A stretch of 64,000 bases of DNA from Streptomyces sp. DH5 (GCF_020873915.1 NZ_JAHWGP010000004.1:124001-188000); one strand, 5' to 3'; positions 27,467 to 36,066 are shown, numbered from the stretch's first letter. Notes: generated by a model from the letters alone, not told the origin. Translations and numbers: made by a program.

Positions 27467-27807
27467 CCGTCCGGGTCGGCGACCGTCACACCGTGCTCCT
27501 CCCCGTACGGGTTGTGCGACCGGACCCGGCTGCCGCCGGCCGCCTCCAGGCGTGCGACCAGGGCCTCGTCGGCCGGTTTCCCGAGGTAGACCACGAAGAG
27601 GTCGTCCACCGTCGGGGTCGGCTCCAGCGGGTTCTCCGGGTCGCGCGTCAGCTCCAGGTGCCAGGCCGCCCCCGGCGGGCCGACCATCAGCAGGTCGTGC
27701 TCGCCCGGGACCCGCCCGGCGGTGCGCCACAGGACGTCCAGGCCGAGACCGCCGACGTGGAAGCGTTCGGCGGCGGCGAGGTCCCGCGACGGACGGGCGA
27801 GCCGCAC
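27430..27807 (-). CDS. VOC (glyoxalase/bleomycin-resistance fold) protein
   Basis: About 125 residues with the two beta-alpha-beta-beta-beta modules of the vicinal oxygen chelate fold: RLARPSRDLAAAERFHVGGL, WHLELTRDPENPLEPTPTVD and HGVTVADPDGYRPVL. His and Glu in these blocks are candidate metal ligands. It starts with GTG 18 nt after the cupin stop without a clear ribosome binding site, so translation is likely coupled to the cupin gene. The true start may be a few codons further up. The enzymatic substrate is unknown. Confidence 0.75.
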   Translation of the reverse strand: MRLARPSRDLAAAERFHVGGLGLDVLWRTAGRVPGEHDLLMVGPPGAAWHLELTRDPENPLEPTPTVDDLFVVYLGKPADEALVARLEAAGGSRVRSHNPYGEEHGVTVADPDGYRPVLCSRVWT

Positions 27808-27824
27808 CTGGACGCCGGGGCCGA

Positions 27825-28349
27825 TTACGCCGACGTCTCCAGGGCGGAGCGCCAGACGGGGCTGTCGACGTAGTGGTTGTCGAACCGCTCCGCGGACTCG
27901 GCGATCTCCTTGCCGTCCGCCTCGCCGCGCATCACCCGGCCCAGCAGACGCAGGTAGTCGAAGCGTCCCATGCCCGGCGTGAACACGAACAGCACGTCGG
28001 CCTCACAGCCGGGCGCCGCGGCGAAGGCGTGCGGGGTGTGCGGCGGCACCGCCAGGAAGTCGCCCGCCTCCAGGAGGGTGATCTCCTCGCCCACCAGCAC
28101 CCGGAGGGAGCCGCTGATGACGAAGAACAGCTCGGTCGCCCTGGTGTGGAAGTGCGCGGGCGCCCCCACGGCCCCCTCGGTGAACGTGGACCGGTAGGCG
28201 GTGAAGCCGTCGGCCGTGGCGTCCGAGTCGGCGAGCAGCGTCATCACACTGCTGGGGTCGGCGCAGGTCTCGGCTTCCGCGTGGCGGGTCAGCACCGGCG
28301 GGAACGGCGCGGCGGTGGCGCCGGAGTCGGTCGGGGCGGAGATCTTCAT
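27825..28349 (-). CDS. Cupin domain protein
   Basis: 174 residues with one cupin barrel. Motif 1 is PAHFHTRATELFFVISGSLR (His-X-His with a downstream Glu) and motif 2 is GDFLAVPPHTPHAF. A helical C-terminal tail (RFDYLRLLGRVMRGEADGKE) resembles quercetin-2,3-dioxygenase-like or (S)-ureidoglycine-type small cupins. It binds a metal and may act on a small phenolic or ring compound. The ATG follows GAAGGA. It precedes the VOC gene and is divergent from the frameshifted LysR gene, which was presumably its regulator. Confidence 0.82.
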   Translation of the reverse strand: MKISAPTDSGATAAPFPPVLTRHAEAETCADPSSVMTLLADSDATADGFTAYRSTFTEGAVGAPAHFHTRATELFFVISGSLRVLVGEEITLLEAGDFLAVPPHTPHAFAAAPGCEADVLFVFTPGMGRFDYLRLLGRVMRGEADGKEIAESAERFDNHYVDSPVWRSALETSA

Positions 28350-28460
28350 AACGTGTCCTTCTCATGGAGCTGACGTGGTGTGCGACGCCACCCACTCTGC
28401 CGCCGGAACGGACCGCGGCCAACGCCCGCCTGCGCAATGATCGTGAACTCGGGCTTGACG

Positions 28461-29368
28461 ATGGGGGAGACGGTGATCGAGCGGCACGAGGCGGAGGCGT
28501 TCCTGACGCTGGCGGAGGAACTGCACTTCGGCCGCACCGCGGCGCGGTTACGGTGTCGACCGCCCGCGTGAGCCAGACCATCCGGAAGCTGGAGCGCAGG
28601 GTGGGGGTGCCGCTGTTCCACCGCACCAGCCGGCACGTCTCGCTCACGGCGGTCGGGCAGCAGCTGCACGACGAGCTCCGGCCCGCCTGGGGCGACGTGG
28701 GAGCCGCGGTCCAGCGCGCGACCGAGACGGGACGCGGCCTGACCGGCGCGCTGCGCGTCGCCTTCGTCAGCGCCGCCGGCGCGCAGCTCCTGGCCGGTGT
28801 GGCGCAGCTCTTCCGCGAGCGGGCCCCCGACTGCGAGGTGCGCATCCAGGAGACACAGGCCCACCGGATGCTGCCGCGCATCCGTTCGGGGGAGAGCGAC
28901 CTCGGGCTGACGACCCTGCCTCTCGACGACCCCGACCTGACCCACGGCCCGGTCCTGATACGTGAGGCGCACGTACTCGCGGTCCCCCTGGGCCATCCCT
29001 TCACCCGCAGGGAGAGCGTCCGCGCCGCCGACCTGACGCGCGTCCCCCTGGTGCGGCTTCCGGGGCACACCCTCCTCCCGCCGCCCCAGGCCGACGCCCC
29101 TCCCGTCCCCGAGGGTCCGACGGCGGAGACGTTCCAGGAGGCGCTCACCCTCGTCGGAGCCGGGCAGGGCACCCTCCCCGCGGGCGCCCACACGCGCCGC
29201 TACTACCCGCGCCCCGACATCGCCTACCTCCCCATCAGCGACGCCCCGGCCCTCGAATGGGCCCTGGTCTGGCCCGCCGACCGCCACACCGCGCGCGTCC
29301 GCTCCTTCGTGGAGGCCGCCGACCGTCTGATCCACGGCCACGGGCCGACACCGCGGCACCCGCAGTGA
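28461..29368 (+). pseudogene. LysR regulator with a frameshift in the helix-turn-helix
   Basis: Frame 1 begins ERHEAEAFLTLAEELHFGRT and ends in an early stop. A second frame continues perfectly with VSTARVSQTIRKLERRVGVP and the whole effector domain to 29368. Joined, they make a normal ~300-residue LysR protein of the type starting with ERHE-EAFL. The switch lies at 28551-28554, where one base appears to be missing after the rare leucine codon TTA (28548-28550). It is either a true null mutation or a sequencing error. The gene is divergent from the cupin-VOC pair. A GTG at 28473 after GGGGGAG is the likely native start. Confidence 0.8.
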
Positions 29369-29428
29369 GGGAAGGGGCCGGCCGCCCCGCCGCTCAACGG
29401 CAGCAGACGACCGGTGTCCCCCGCACGC

Positions 29429-30226
29429 TCACGCCGACTCGTTCAGCAGCCGCGCCAGATGCTCCCGCCCGGGCGTGAGCAGTCCCGTGAGGTCCTCCGC
29501 GTCCGGGTGCGAGTGCTTCTCGTACTCCCAGCACAGCCACCCGTCCCAGCTGTGCCGGGACAGCACCTCCACCACGTCCGTCAGCGGCAGCACTCCCGCG
29601 CCGAGCCGCAGCGGGGTCGTGTCGTCGGCGGAGGCGATGTCCTTCACCCGGACGTAGCCGAGGTGGGGCGAGAGCGCCGCGAAGCTCTCCACGGGCTGCT
29701 CGCCGCCGAGCCAGGTGTGCATCACGTCCCACAGCGCGCCCACCTGCCGGTGCCCGACCAGACCCAGCACCCGCATCGCGTCGGCGCCGGTGGGATGCGA
29801 GTCGTGGGTCTCCAGCAGGATCCGTACGTCCACGTCGCCCGCGTACTCGGCGGCCGTGCCCAGCCGCCGGGCGGCGGTCGCGTCCGCCTCCTCGGGGCTC
29901 TCCCCACCGCCGCCGGGGAGGACCCGGACGAAGGGCGCGCCGATGTCCCGGGCGAGATCGAGGAGGGTCCGGATCTCTTCGACGACGGCGTCGTCCTCAC
30001 CGGGCGCGGCGACCCGCACGTCACCGGCCAGGCCCAGGACCTCGACGCCGGCCGCCTTGAACGCGGCGGCGACATCGGCGCGTTGCCCGGGAGTGAGGCC
30101 GGGATGGACGGGTTCCTCCGCGTGGGCACGCAACTCGACACCGTGGTAGCCGTGCGCGGTCGCGAGACCCAGCACGTCGGTGAGGGGCAGGCCGGGGACA
30201 CCGAGGGTGGAGAACGCCAGCTTCAT
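29429..30226 (-). CDS. Sugar phosphate isomerase/epimerase (AP-endonuclease-2 TIM barrel)
   Basis: 265 residues of the xylose-isomerase-like TIM-barrel family. It starts MKLAFSTLGVPGLPLTDVLG. Conserved metal-site blocks are GVELRAH, ILLETHDSHP, GALWDVMHTWLGGE, and the terminal WDGWLCWEYEKHSHP with the final Glu. Such proteins act on inositol- or sugar-derived substrates. It has no close operon partner: it is divergent from the hypothetical gene at 30377 and lies convergent to the LysR relic. The ATG at 30226 has no strong Shine-Dalgarno sequence. The substrate is unknown. Confidence 0.82.
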   Translation of the reverse strand: MKLAFSTLGVPGLPLTDVLGLATAHGYHGVELRAHAEEPVHPGLTPGQRADVAAAFKAAGVEVLGLAGDVRVAAPGEDDAVVEEIRTLLDLARDIGAPFVRVLPGGGGESPEEADATAARRLGTAAEYAGDVDVRILLETHDSHPTGADAMRVLGLVGHRQVGALWDVMHTWLGGEQPVESFAALSPHLGYVRVKDIASADDTTPLRLGAGVLPLTDVVEVLSRHSWDGWLCWEYEKHSHPDAEDLTGLLTPGREHLARLLNESA

Positions 30227-30376
30227 GGAAACGGACACTACCCGCGACCGGCCAGGTCGACTCCTCCCCGTTACTCCGCTGCGGCGGACGCACGCCTGCG
30301 GGCCCGTCCCGGCGGCGGTCGGGGAGACGGGCCCGGTGCAGGGAACCCGTCCGCCGGGGCTGACAGAATCGGATCC

Positions 30377-31024
30377 ATGGGGCTGAACATGGTCGTCGGT
30401 GTGCTCGCCGGTGCCGAGGACGACGAACACATCGAGATGGTCCGCGCCGACTTCGCCGCGATCGGTGAGGTGCTGGGGCGGGCGGGAGCCCACACGTGGG
30501 CCGAGCCCGAGCTGACCGGGGCGCAGTACGCGGAGTTCGCGGGGTGGGGCTACTCGGGCCTGCACACCGTCCGCCGTCTCGCCGTCCACCTCGCGGTGGA
30601 CGGGCGGCTGCCCGAGCCGCTGGCCGAGGCGCGGCGTGCGACCGACGACCCGCTGCTGAACGAGGTCTACGAGACGCTCCCCGGTGACTCTCCCGGACCG
30701 TTCGACCATCTGGTCCACCACTCGGACTGCGAGGGCTACTACGTCCCCGTGGACTTCGCCCGCGTCCTCGTCGACGAGAAGGCACCGGGGGGCTACCTCG
30801 GTTCCTCGGTGCGTCTGCTGGCGGAGACCCGCCGGCTCGCCGAAGCCCTCGGTCTCCCCGAAGATCTCGATCCGGACTCCAGGAAGGTCTTCGCGGCCGC
30901 CGACGCCCGGGAGCCGGCCGCGAGAGGCTGGCAGCGCTACGGCGTCGAGTCCTACGTCTGCTTGCAACTCCTCCGGGCGGCGAAGCAGTCGATCGCGACC
31001 GGGGCGGCCATCACCTTCTGCTGA
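30377..31024 (+). CDS. Conserved hypothetical protein
   Basis: 215 residues, acidic and soluble. It starts MGLNMVVGVLAGAEDDEHIE and contains SDCEGYYVPVDFARVLVDEK. I recognise the pattern as a Streptomyces protein of unknown function, one used in immunity-like or accessory contexts, but can name no domain. A -10-like CAGAAT ends about 8 nt before the ATG, so the mRNA may be leaderless. It is followed by the 118-bp tandem repeat. Codon use is typical of the host. Confidence 0.7.
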   Translation: MGLNMVVGVLAGAEDDEHIEMVRADFAAIGEVLGRAGAHTWAEPELTGAQYAEFAGWGYSGLHTVRRLAVHLAVDGRLPEPLAEARRATDDPLLNEVYETLPGDSPGPFDHLVHHSDCEGYYVPVDFARVLVDEKAPGGYLGSSVRLLAETRRLAEALGLPEDLDPDSRKVFAAADAREPAARGWQRYGVESYVCLQLLRAAKQSIATGAAITFC

Positions 31025-31052
31025 GCGACCCGCGTGCCGTCGGAAAGGCCGA

Positions 31053-31380
31053 CCGCCCCGCTGCTGCGAGAACCCCGCCGGCCGTCACCCCGTCAGGGGC
31101 GCGGGGAACTGCGCGACCAGCCCCACCCCACCCGCACCCGGCAGCGGACGTGCTACCGCCGCCGACGGGCCCGCCCCGCTGCTGCGAGAACCCCGCCGGC
31201 CATCACCCCGTCAGGGGCGCGGGGAACTGCGCGACCAGCCCCACCCCGCCCGCACCCGGCAGCGGACGTGCTACCGCCGCCGACGGGCCCGCCCCGCTGC
31301 TGCGAGAACCCCGCCGGCCGTCACCCCGTCAGGGGCGCGGGGAACTGCGCGACCAGCCCCATCCCACCCGCACCCGGCAG
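31053..31380. repeat. 118-bp tandem repeat, 2.8 copies
   Basis: The unit starts at 31053, 31171 and 31289 (the 10-mer CTGCTGCGAG recurs at 31061, 31179 and 31297) and is almost identical in each copy. Its centre, GTCAGGGGCGCGGGGAACTG, is a sequence I recall as dispersed many times in Streptomyces intergenic regions. Within a unit, CCCC and GGGG blocks can pair. It sits after the 3' end of one gene and after the 3' end of the convergent LacI gene, so it may help termination. No protein is credible although one frame stays open. Confidence 0.85.
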
Positions 31381-31410
31381 TGAACACTAGTCACCCCCGG
31401 GCCGGCCCGA

Positions 31411-32478
31411 TCACCCCCGCGGCCCCGCCGCGGACCCCCGCGGCCCCGCCGCGGACCCCCGCACCATCAACTCCCCCCGCACCACCGAGGTCCCCCCGGG
31501 CGGCGCCTCCTCCCGCCCCATGGCGATCCGCCCCGCCCGCGCCCCCGCCTCCGCGAGCGGCAGCCGGACCGTCGTCAGCGCCGGCACCACGTCGATGCTG
31601 AACGGCAGATCGTCGAAGCCGGCGACCGACACGTCGTCCGGGATCCGCCGCCCGGAGTCCCGCAGCGCCGCGCACGCCCCCAGCGCGACGGAGTCGTTCG
31701 CGGCGACGACGGCGGTCAACGACGGGTCGCGGCGCAGCAGTTCGAGCGTGGCCTCGTACCCCGACCGGCGGTCGTACTGCCCGTGCACGGTCCACCGGGT
31801 GTCCTCCTCGATCCCGTGCGCGGCCAGCGCGGCCCGGTGTCCCTCGAGTCGGTGCCGGGTCGTCGTCCGCTCCATCGGACCCGCGATGTAGCCGAGCCGC
31901 CGGTGCCCCAACCCGATGAGGTGCTCGGTGAGTTCCTGTCCGCCGCCCCGGTTGTCGAAGGTCAGCGCGACGGCCCCGGTGTCCGGCGCCTGCGGCCGCC
32001 CGCACAGCACCACCCGCGTCCCGGCGTCCGTCAGCTTCCGCAGTTTCGCGTCCATCGCCGCCTTGTGCGGCGCGTCCTCGATCGCGCCGCCCGTCAGCAC
32101 CACGGCCGCCGCCCGCTGCCGCTGGAGCAGTGTGAGATAGGTCAGTTCACGCTCCGGCGATCCCCCCGTGTTGCAGACCACCGCGAGTCTCTCCCCGCCC
32201 GCGCGCCCGCCCGGCCCTCCGATCTCCCCCTGGATGGCGCTCGCCATGATCCCGAAGAACGGGTCCGCGATGTCGTTCACCAGGATGCCGACCAGGTCGG
32301 ACGTGGCGGCGGCGAGCGCGCTCGCGGGTCCGTTGAGCACGTAGTCCAGCTCGTCCACGGCCTTCAGCACCCGTTCGCGGGTGGACGCGGCCACGGGGTA
32401 GTTCCCGTTGAGCACGCGCGACACCGTCGCGGGTGAGACCTGTGCGCGCGCCGCCACGTCCGCCAGGGTCACCGTCAT
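31411..32478 (-). CDS. LacI family regulator of the adjacent sugar operon
   Basis: 355 residues. The LacI helix-turn-helix (TLADVAARAQVSPATVSRVL then NGNYPVAASTRERVL) fills residues 3-50, followed by a periplasmic-binding-protein-like core (NDIADPFFG, GHRRLGYIAG, VVAANDSVALGACAAL). It is divergent from the dehydrogenase operon at 32726, and an AAGCGCTT-core operator lies between. The last residues repeat GSAAGPRG twice, encoded by a perfect 21-bp direct duplication at the 3' end, which may be a recent expansion. The ligand is probably a sugar or inositol derivative handled by the operon. Confidence 0.88.
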   Translation of the reverse strand: MTVTLADVAARAQVSPATVSRVLNGNYPVAASTRERVLKAVDELDYVLNGPASALAAATSDLVGILVNDIADPFFGIMASAIQGEIGGPGGRAGGERLAVVCNTGGSPERELTYLTLLQRQRAAAVVLTGGAIEDAPHKAAMDAKLRKLTDAGTRVVLCGRPQAPDTGAVALTFDNRGGGQELTEHLIGLGHRRLGYIAGPMERTTTRHRLEGHRAALAAHGIEEDTRWTVHGQYDRRSGYEATLELLRRDPSLTAVVAANDSVALGACAALRDSGRRIPDDVSVAGFDDLPFSIDVVPALTTVRLPLAEAGARAGRIAMGREEAPPGGTSVVRGELMVRGSAAGPRGSAAGPRG

Positions 32479-32619
32479 GTTCCGTCCTCCGGTCGCGCGT
32501 CTCGTCGTCGTTCCGAGCAGACCCTACGGCGCCTCGCCCGTTCGTTCGCCCCCTCGAACAAGTCGGCCGCACGGCGGTCTTGTCCGAGACGCCGTCCAGA
32601 GGCTAACTTCTCCCTACAT

Positions 32620-32633
32620 AGAAAGCGCTTGCT
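32620..32633. promoter_or_regulatory. LacI-type operator upstream of dehydrogenase operon
   Basis: AGAAAGCGCTTGCT is centred on the CG-centred palindrome AAGCGCTT typical of LacI/CcpA-class sites. It overlaps the -10-like TACATA (32615-32620), about 95 bp upstream of the first gene. A second copy of the core lies at 33961. Confidence 0.7.
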
Positions 32634-32725
32634 GTGACGTTCACCAGTCACCCGACCCGCGACGGCTCCCGCCGCGTGACGGGTGGGGCGTACGCGGCGC
32701 GCGGACCGCGTACGAAGGGAACGAC

Positions 32726-33883
32726 GTGACACGCAAGACGGTGCGAATCGCCATGAACGGTGTGACCGGGCGCATGGGTTACCGCCAGCATCTGGTCCGC
32801 TCCATCCTGGCCCTGCGCGAGCAGGGCGGCCTCGACCTCGGCGACGGCACCGTGCTGTGGCCGGAGCCGGTCCTCGTCGGCCGCCGCGAGCACGCGCTGA
32901 AGGCGCTCGCCGAACGCCACGGCCTCGACCTCGACCACGTCTCCACCGACCTGGACGCCGTCCTCGCCGACGACAGCGTCGACATCTACTTCGACGCCCA
33001 GGTGACCTCCGCCCGCGAGGACGCCCTCAGGAAGGCGATCGCGGCCGGCAAGCACGTCTACACCGAGAAGCCCACCGCCACCGGCCTCGACGGCGCCCTG
33101 GAACTCGCCCGCCTCGCGAACGCGGCCGGCATCAAGCACGGCGTCGTCCAGGACAAGCTCTTCCTCCCGGGCCTGCTCAAGCTGAAGCGCCTCATCGACG
33201 GCGGCTTCTTCGGCCGGATCCTGTCCGTGCGCGGCGAGTTCGGCTACTGGGTCTTCGAGGGCGACTGGCAGGACGCCCAGCGTCCCTCCTGGAACTACCG
33301 CGCCGAGGACGGCGGCGGCATCGTCGTCGACATGTTCCCGCACTGGGAGTACGTCCTGCACGAGCTGTTCGGCCGGGTGAAGTCCGTCCAGGCCCTCACC
33401 GCCACCCACGTCCCGCAGCGCTGGGACGAGAACGGCAAGCCCTACGACGCCACCGCCGACGACGCCGCCTACGGCGTCTTCGAGCTCGACGGCGGCGCCG
33501 TCGCCCAGATCAACTCCTCCTGGACGGTCCGCGTCAACCGCGACGAACTGGTCGAGTTCCAGGTCGACGGCACCGAGGGCTCCGCCGTCGCGGGCCTGCG
33601 CAACTGCCGCGTCCAGCACCGCTCCGCCACCCCCAAGCCGGTCTGGAACCCGGACATCCCCGCCACCGAGGTCTTCCGCGACCAGTGGCAGGAGGTCCCC
33701 GACAACGGCGAGTTCGACAACGGTTTCAAGGCCCAGTGGGAGCTGTTCCTCAAGCACGTCTACACCGGCACCCCCTACCACTGGGACCTGCTGGCCGGCG
33801 CCCGCGGCGTCCAGCTCGCCGAACTGGGCCTGAGGTCCTCCGCCGAGGGCCGCCGCCTCGACGTCCCGGAGATCGCGCTGTGA
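32726..33883 (+). CDS. Gfo/Idh/MocA family oxidoreductase
   Basis: 385 residues. The N-terminal Rossmann domain starts RKTVRIAMNGVTGRMGYRQH, and the catalytic Lys block is HVYTEKPTATG. The C-terminal alpha/beta domain contains WNYRAEDGGGIVVDMFPHWE. These NAD(P)-dependent enzymes oxidise the ring or side-chain hydroxyl of sugars and inositols. The GTG start follows GAAGGGA. The stop overlaps the next gene by 4 nt. It is the first gene of a three-gene operon under the divergent LacI protein. The precise sugar is not readable, but the set (dehydrogenase, aldolase-like, isomerase) implies a complete catabolic step series. Confidence 0.88.
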   Translation: MTRKTVRIAMNGVTGRMGYRQHLVRSILALREQGGLDLGDGTVLWPEPVLVGRREHALKALAERHGLDLDHVSTDLDAVLADDSVDIYFDAQVTSAREDALRKAIAAGKHVYTEKPTATGLDGALELARLANAAGIKHGVVQDKLFLPGLLKLKRLIDGGFFGRILSVRGEFGYWVFEGDWQDAQRPSWNYRAEDGGGIVVDMFPHWEYVLHELFGRVKSVQALTATHVPQRWDENGKPYDATADDAAYGVFELDGGAVAQINSSWTVRVNRDELVEFQVDGTEGSAVAGLRNCRVQHRSATPKPVWNPDIPATEVFRDQWQEVPDNGEFDNGFKAQWELFLKHVYTGTPYHWDLLAGARGVQLAELGLRSSAEGRRLDVPEIAL

Positions 33884-35034
33884 CCCTCCACCTGCCCGGC
33901 GCCGACGGCACCCTGCGCGCCTACGAACCCCGCGCCGAACCCCGGGCGGCCGTCGCCCCCGGAAGCGCTTTCACCTCCCGTACGGTCTTCTCGGCGGCGC
34001 ACGTCGTGGCCGACCCGTACGCGGACGTGTCGCCCGACTCACCGGCCGCCGTCGACTGGGACGCCACCCTCGCCTTCCGCCGCCACCTGTGGTCGCACGG
34101 CCTGGGCGTCGCCGAGGCCATGGACACCGCACAGCGCGGCATGGGCCTGGACTGGGCGGGCGCGGCCGAGCTGATCCGCCGCTCCGCCGCCGAGGCGAAG
34201 GCGGCCGGCGGCCGCATCGCCTGCGGCGTCGGCACCGACCAGCTCACCGCGGGCACCCTCGCCGAGGTCCGCGCCGCCTACGAGGAACAGCTCGCCGTCG
34301 TCGAGGAGTCCGGCGCCCAGGCCATCCTCATGGCCTCCCGCGCCCTCGCCGCCGCCGCCCAGGGCCCCGACGACTACCTCGACGTCTACGGCCACCTCCT
34401 GCGCCAGACCACCGAACCGGTGATCCTGCACTGGCTCGGCCCGATGTTCGACCCCGCGCTGGAGGGCTACTGGGGCTCCGCCGACCTCGACGCGGCCACC
34501 GACACCTTCCTGGACGTCATCGCCGCCCACCCCGACAAGGTCGACGGCATCAAGGTCTCCCTCCTCGACGCCCGGCGCGAGGTCGACCTGCGCCGCCGCC
34601 TCCCGAAGGGCGTGCGCTGCTACACCGGCGACGACTTCCACTACCCGGAGCTGATCGCGGGCGACGAGCAGGGCTTCAGCCACGCCCTGCTCGGCATCTT
34701 CGACCCGCTCGGCCCGCTCGCCGCCGAGGCGGTCCGCGTCCTCGACACCGGGGACACGGACGGCTTCCGCGCCCTCCTCGACCCCACCGTCGAACTCTCC
34801 CGCCACCTCTTCCAGGCCCCCACCCGCTTCTACAAGACGGGCGTGGTGTTCCTCGCCTGGCTGGCCGGCCACCAGAGCCACTTCACGATGGTCGGCGGCC
34901 TCCAGTCGGCCCGCTCCCTGCCCCACTTCGCCCGCGCCTACGAACTCGCCGACACCCTCGGCCTGTTCCCCGACCCCAAGCTCGCCGAGGACCGCATGCG
35001 GACCCTGCTGCACCTGTACGGAGTGACCCCGTGA
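33880..35034 (+). CDS. DUF993 protein, dihydrodipicolinate-synthase-like barrel
   Basis: 384 residues. The family (DUF993) is a TIM barrel distantly related to dihydrodipicolinate synthase and aldolases. Visible blocks include RIACGVGTDQL, TEPVILHWLGPMFDPALEGY, VDGIKVSLLD (lysine candidate for a Schiff base) and VRCYTGDDFHYPELI. I infer a retro-aldol or dehydratase step on the product of the preceding dehydrogenase. It starts with GTG overlapping the previous stop by 4 nt and ends overlapping the next gene by 4 nt, so the three are tightly coupled. A second LacI-type operator core lies inside its 5' end. Confidence 0.85.
   Translation: MTLHLPGADGTLRAYEPRAEPRAAVAPGSAFTSRTVFSAAHVVADPYADVSPDSPAAVDWDATLAFRRHLWSHGLGVAEAMDTAQRGMGLDWAGAAELIRRSAAEAKAAGGRIACGVGTDQLTAGTLAEVRAAYEEQLAVVEESGAQAILMASRALAAAAQGPDDYLDVYGHLLRQTTEPVILHWLGPMFDPALEGYWGSADLDAATDTFLDVIAAHPDKVDGIKVSLLDARREVDLRRRLPKGVRCYTGDDFHYPELIAGDEQGFSHALLGIFDPLGPLAAEAVRVLDTGDTDGFRALLDPTVELSRHLFQAPTRFYKTGVVFLAWLAGHQSHFTMVGGLQSARSLPHFARAYELADTLGLFPDPKLAEDRMRTLLHLYGVTP
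33961..33973. promoter_or_regulatory. Second LacI-type operator core, inside a gene
   Basis: GGAAGCGCTTTCA shares the core of the site at 32620 in inverted orientation and lies about 27 codons into the DUF993 gene. A site 1.34 kb downstream could allow DNA looping or roadblock repression by the LacI protein. It encodes GSAF, so chance is also possible. Confidence 0.5.
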
Positions 35035-35870
35035 CCGCCGCCGGCCTCGCCCGCTTCAGCATCAACCAGATGACGGTCAGGCAGCTCTCGCTGCCGGAAC
35101 TCGTCGACGCCTGCCGTGACCTGGGCGTGCCGGGCGTCGGCCTGTGGCGCGAGCCCGTCCGGGAGTACGGGCTCGACGCGGCCGCGAAACTGGTGCGGGA
35201 CGCGGGCCTGGCCGTGACGACGCTGTGCCGCGGCGGCTTCCTCACCGCGACCGACCCGGCGGAGCGGGCCGCCGCCCTGGCCGACAACCGCCGCGCCGTC
35301 GACGAGGCGGCCACCCTGGGTACCGACACCCTCGTCCTGGTCTCCGGCGGACTCCCGCCCGGCTCCAGGGACCTGCGCGGCGCCCGGGAACGCATCGCGG
35401 ACGCGCTCGCCGAACTCGGCCCCTACGCCGAGGAACACGGGGTGAAGCTGGCCATCGAGCCGCTGCACCCCATGTTCGCCTCCGACCGCTGCGTGGTCTC
35501 CACCCTCGCCCAGGCCCTCGACCTCGCCGAAGGCTTCCCCGCCCACCAGGTCGGCGTCACCGTCGACACGTACCACATCTGGTGGGACGACACCGCGCCC
35601 GCGCAGATCGCCCGCGCGGGCGCCCAGGGCCGCATCCACACCTTCCAGCTCGCCGACTGGACCACCCCGCTGCCCGAGGGCGTCCTCAACGGCCGCGGCC
35701 AGATCGGCGACGGCGCGATCGACATGCGCGAGTGGCAGGGCCACGTCGAGGCGGCCGGCTACACCGGCCCCATCGAGGTCGAACTGTTCAACGACGCCCT
35801 GTGGGCCCGCGACGGCCGCGAGGTCCTGGCGGAGACGGCCCGGAGGTTCACCGAGCACGTCGAGCCCTGA
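35031..35870 (+). CDS. Sugar phosphate isomerase/epimerase, third gene of operon
   Basis: 279 residues, xylose-isomerase-like TIM barrel. Conserved metal-site blocks are VKLAIEPLHPMFASDRCVVS, VGVTVDTYHIWWDD, QLADWTTPLPEGVLNGRGQI and the final Glu in GPIEVELFND. It has the 2-keto-inositol dehydratase/IolE-like or hydroxypyruvate-isomerase-like arrangement, but I cannot separate these by eye. GTG 35031 overlaps the DUF993 stop. It is followed by a 10-bp hairpin that ends the operon. Confidence 0.86.
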   Translation: MTAAGLARFSINQMTVRQLSLPELVDACRDLGVPGVGLWREPVREYGLDAAAKLVRDAGLAVTTLCRGGFLTATDPAERAAALADNRRAVDEAATLGTDTLVLVSGGLPPGSRDLRGARERIADALAELGPYAEEHGVKLAIEPLHPMFASDRCVVSTLAQALDLAEGFPAHQVGVTVDTYHIWWDDTAPAQIARAGAQGRIHTFQLADWTTPLPEGVLNGRGQIGDGAIDMREWQGHVEAAGYTGPIEVELFNDALWARDGREVLAETARRFTEHVEP

Positions 35871-35880
35871 GCCGCACCCC

Positions 35881-35913
35881 GGCCCGGAGCCCGTGTGCGG
35901 CGCGCTCCGGGCC
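35881..35913. terminator. Terminator of the dehydrogenase operon
   Basis: GGCCCGGAGC (35881-35890) and GCTCCGGGCC (35904-35913) form a perfect 10-bp stem with a 13-nt loop, 10 bp after the last stop codon. Confidence 0.7.
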
Positions 35914-35934
35914 CGCCCGGGACGGAGGCCCTCG

Positions 35935-36066
35935 TCAGGTCTCCGCCCCGGGCACACCCGCCCGCAGATGAGCCGCCAGCCGGCGCAGCTCGACCCGAAC
36001 GCCGTCCCCTGCGACGGTCGCCTCGAAGAGACGCCGGGGAAGCTTCTTCCGCTGCCGCTGTTTCAC
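35935..36066 (-). CDS. Possible small basic protein
   Basis: A 43-residue frame from GTG 36066: KQRQRKKLPRRLFEATVAGD, then GVRVELRRLAAHLRAGVPGA. Codons are G/C-ending and the sequence is amphipathic and basic, but no clear ribosome binding site or relative is known to me. It lies in the 457-bp gap between the sugar operon and rbsD, the rest of which (36070-36327) shows no gene. It may equally be noncoding. Confidence 0.25.
   Translation of the reverse strand: MKQRQRKKLPRRLFEATVAGDGVRVELRRLAAHLRAGVPGAET

Noticed and set aside
31030-31601. Open frames through the 118-bp repeat that look like a Pro/Arg-rich repeat protein
   Set aside because: They have no start signal and lie in an intergenic repeat. 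118 is not a multiple of three, so each copy would be read in a different frame.
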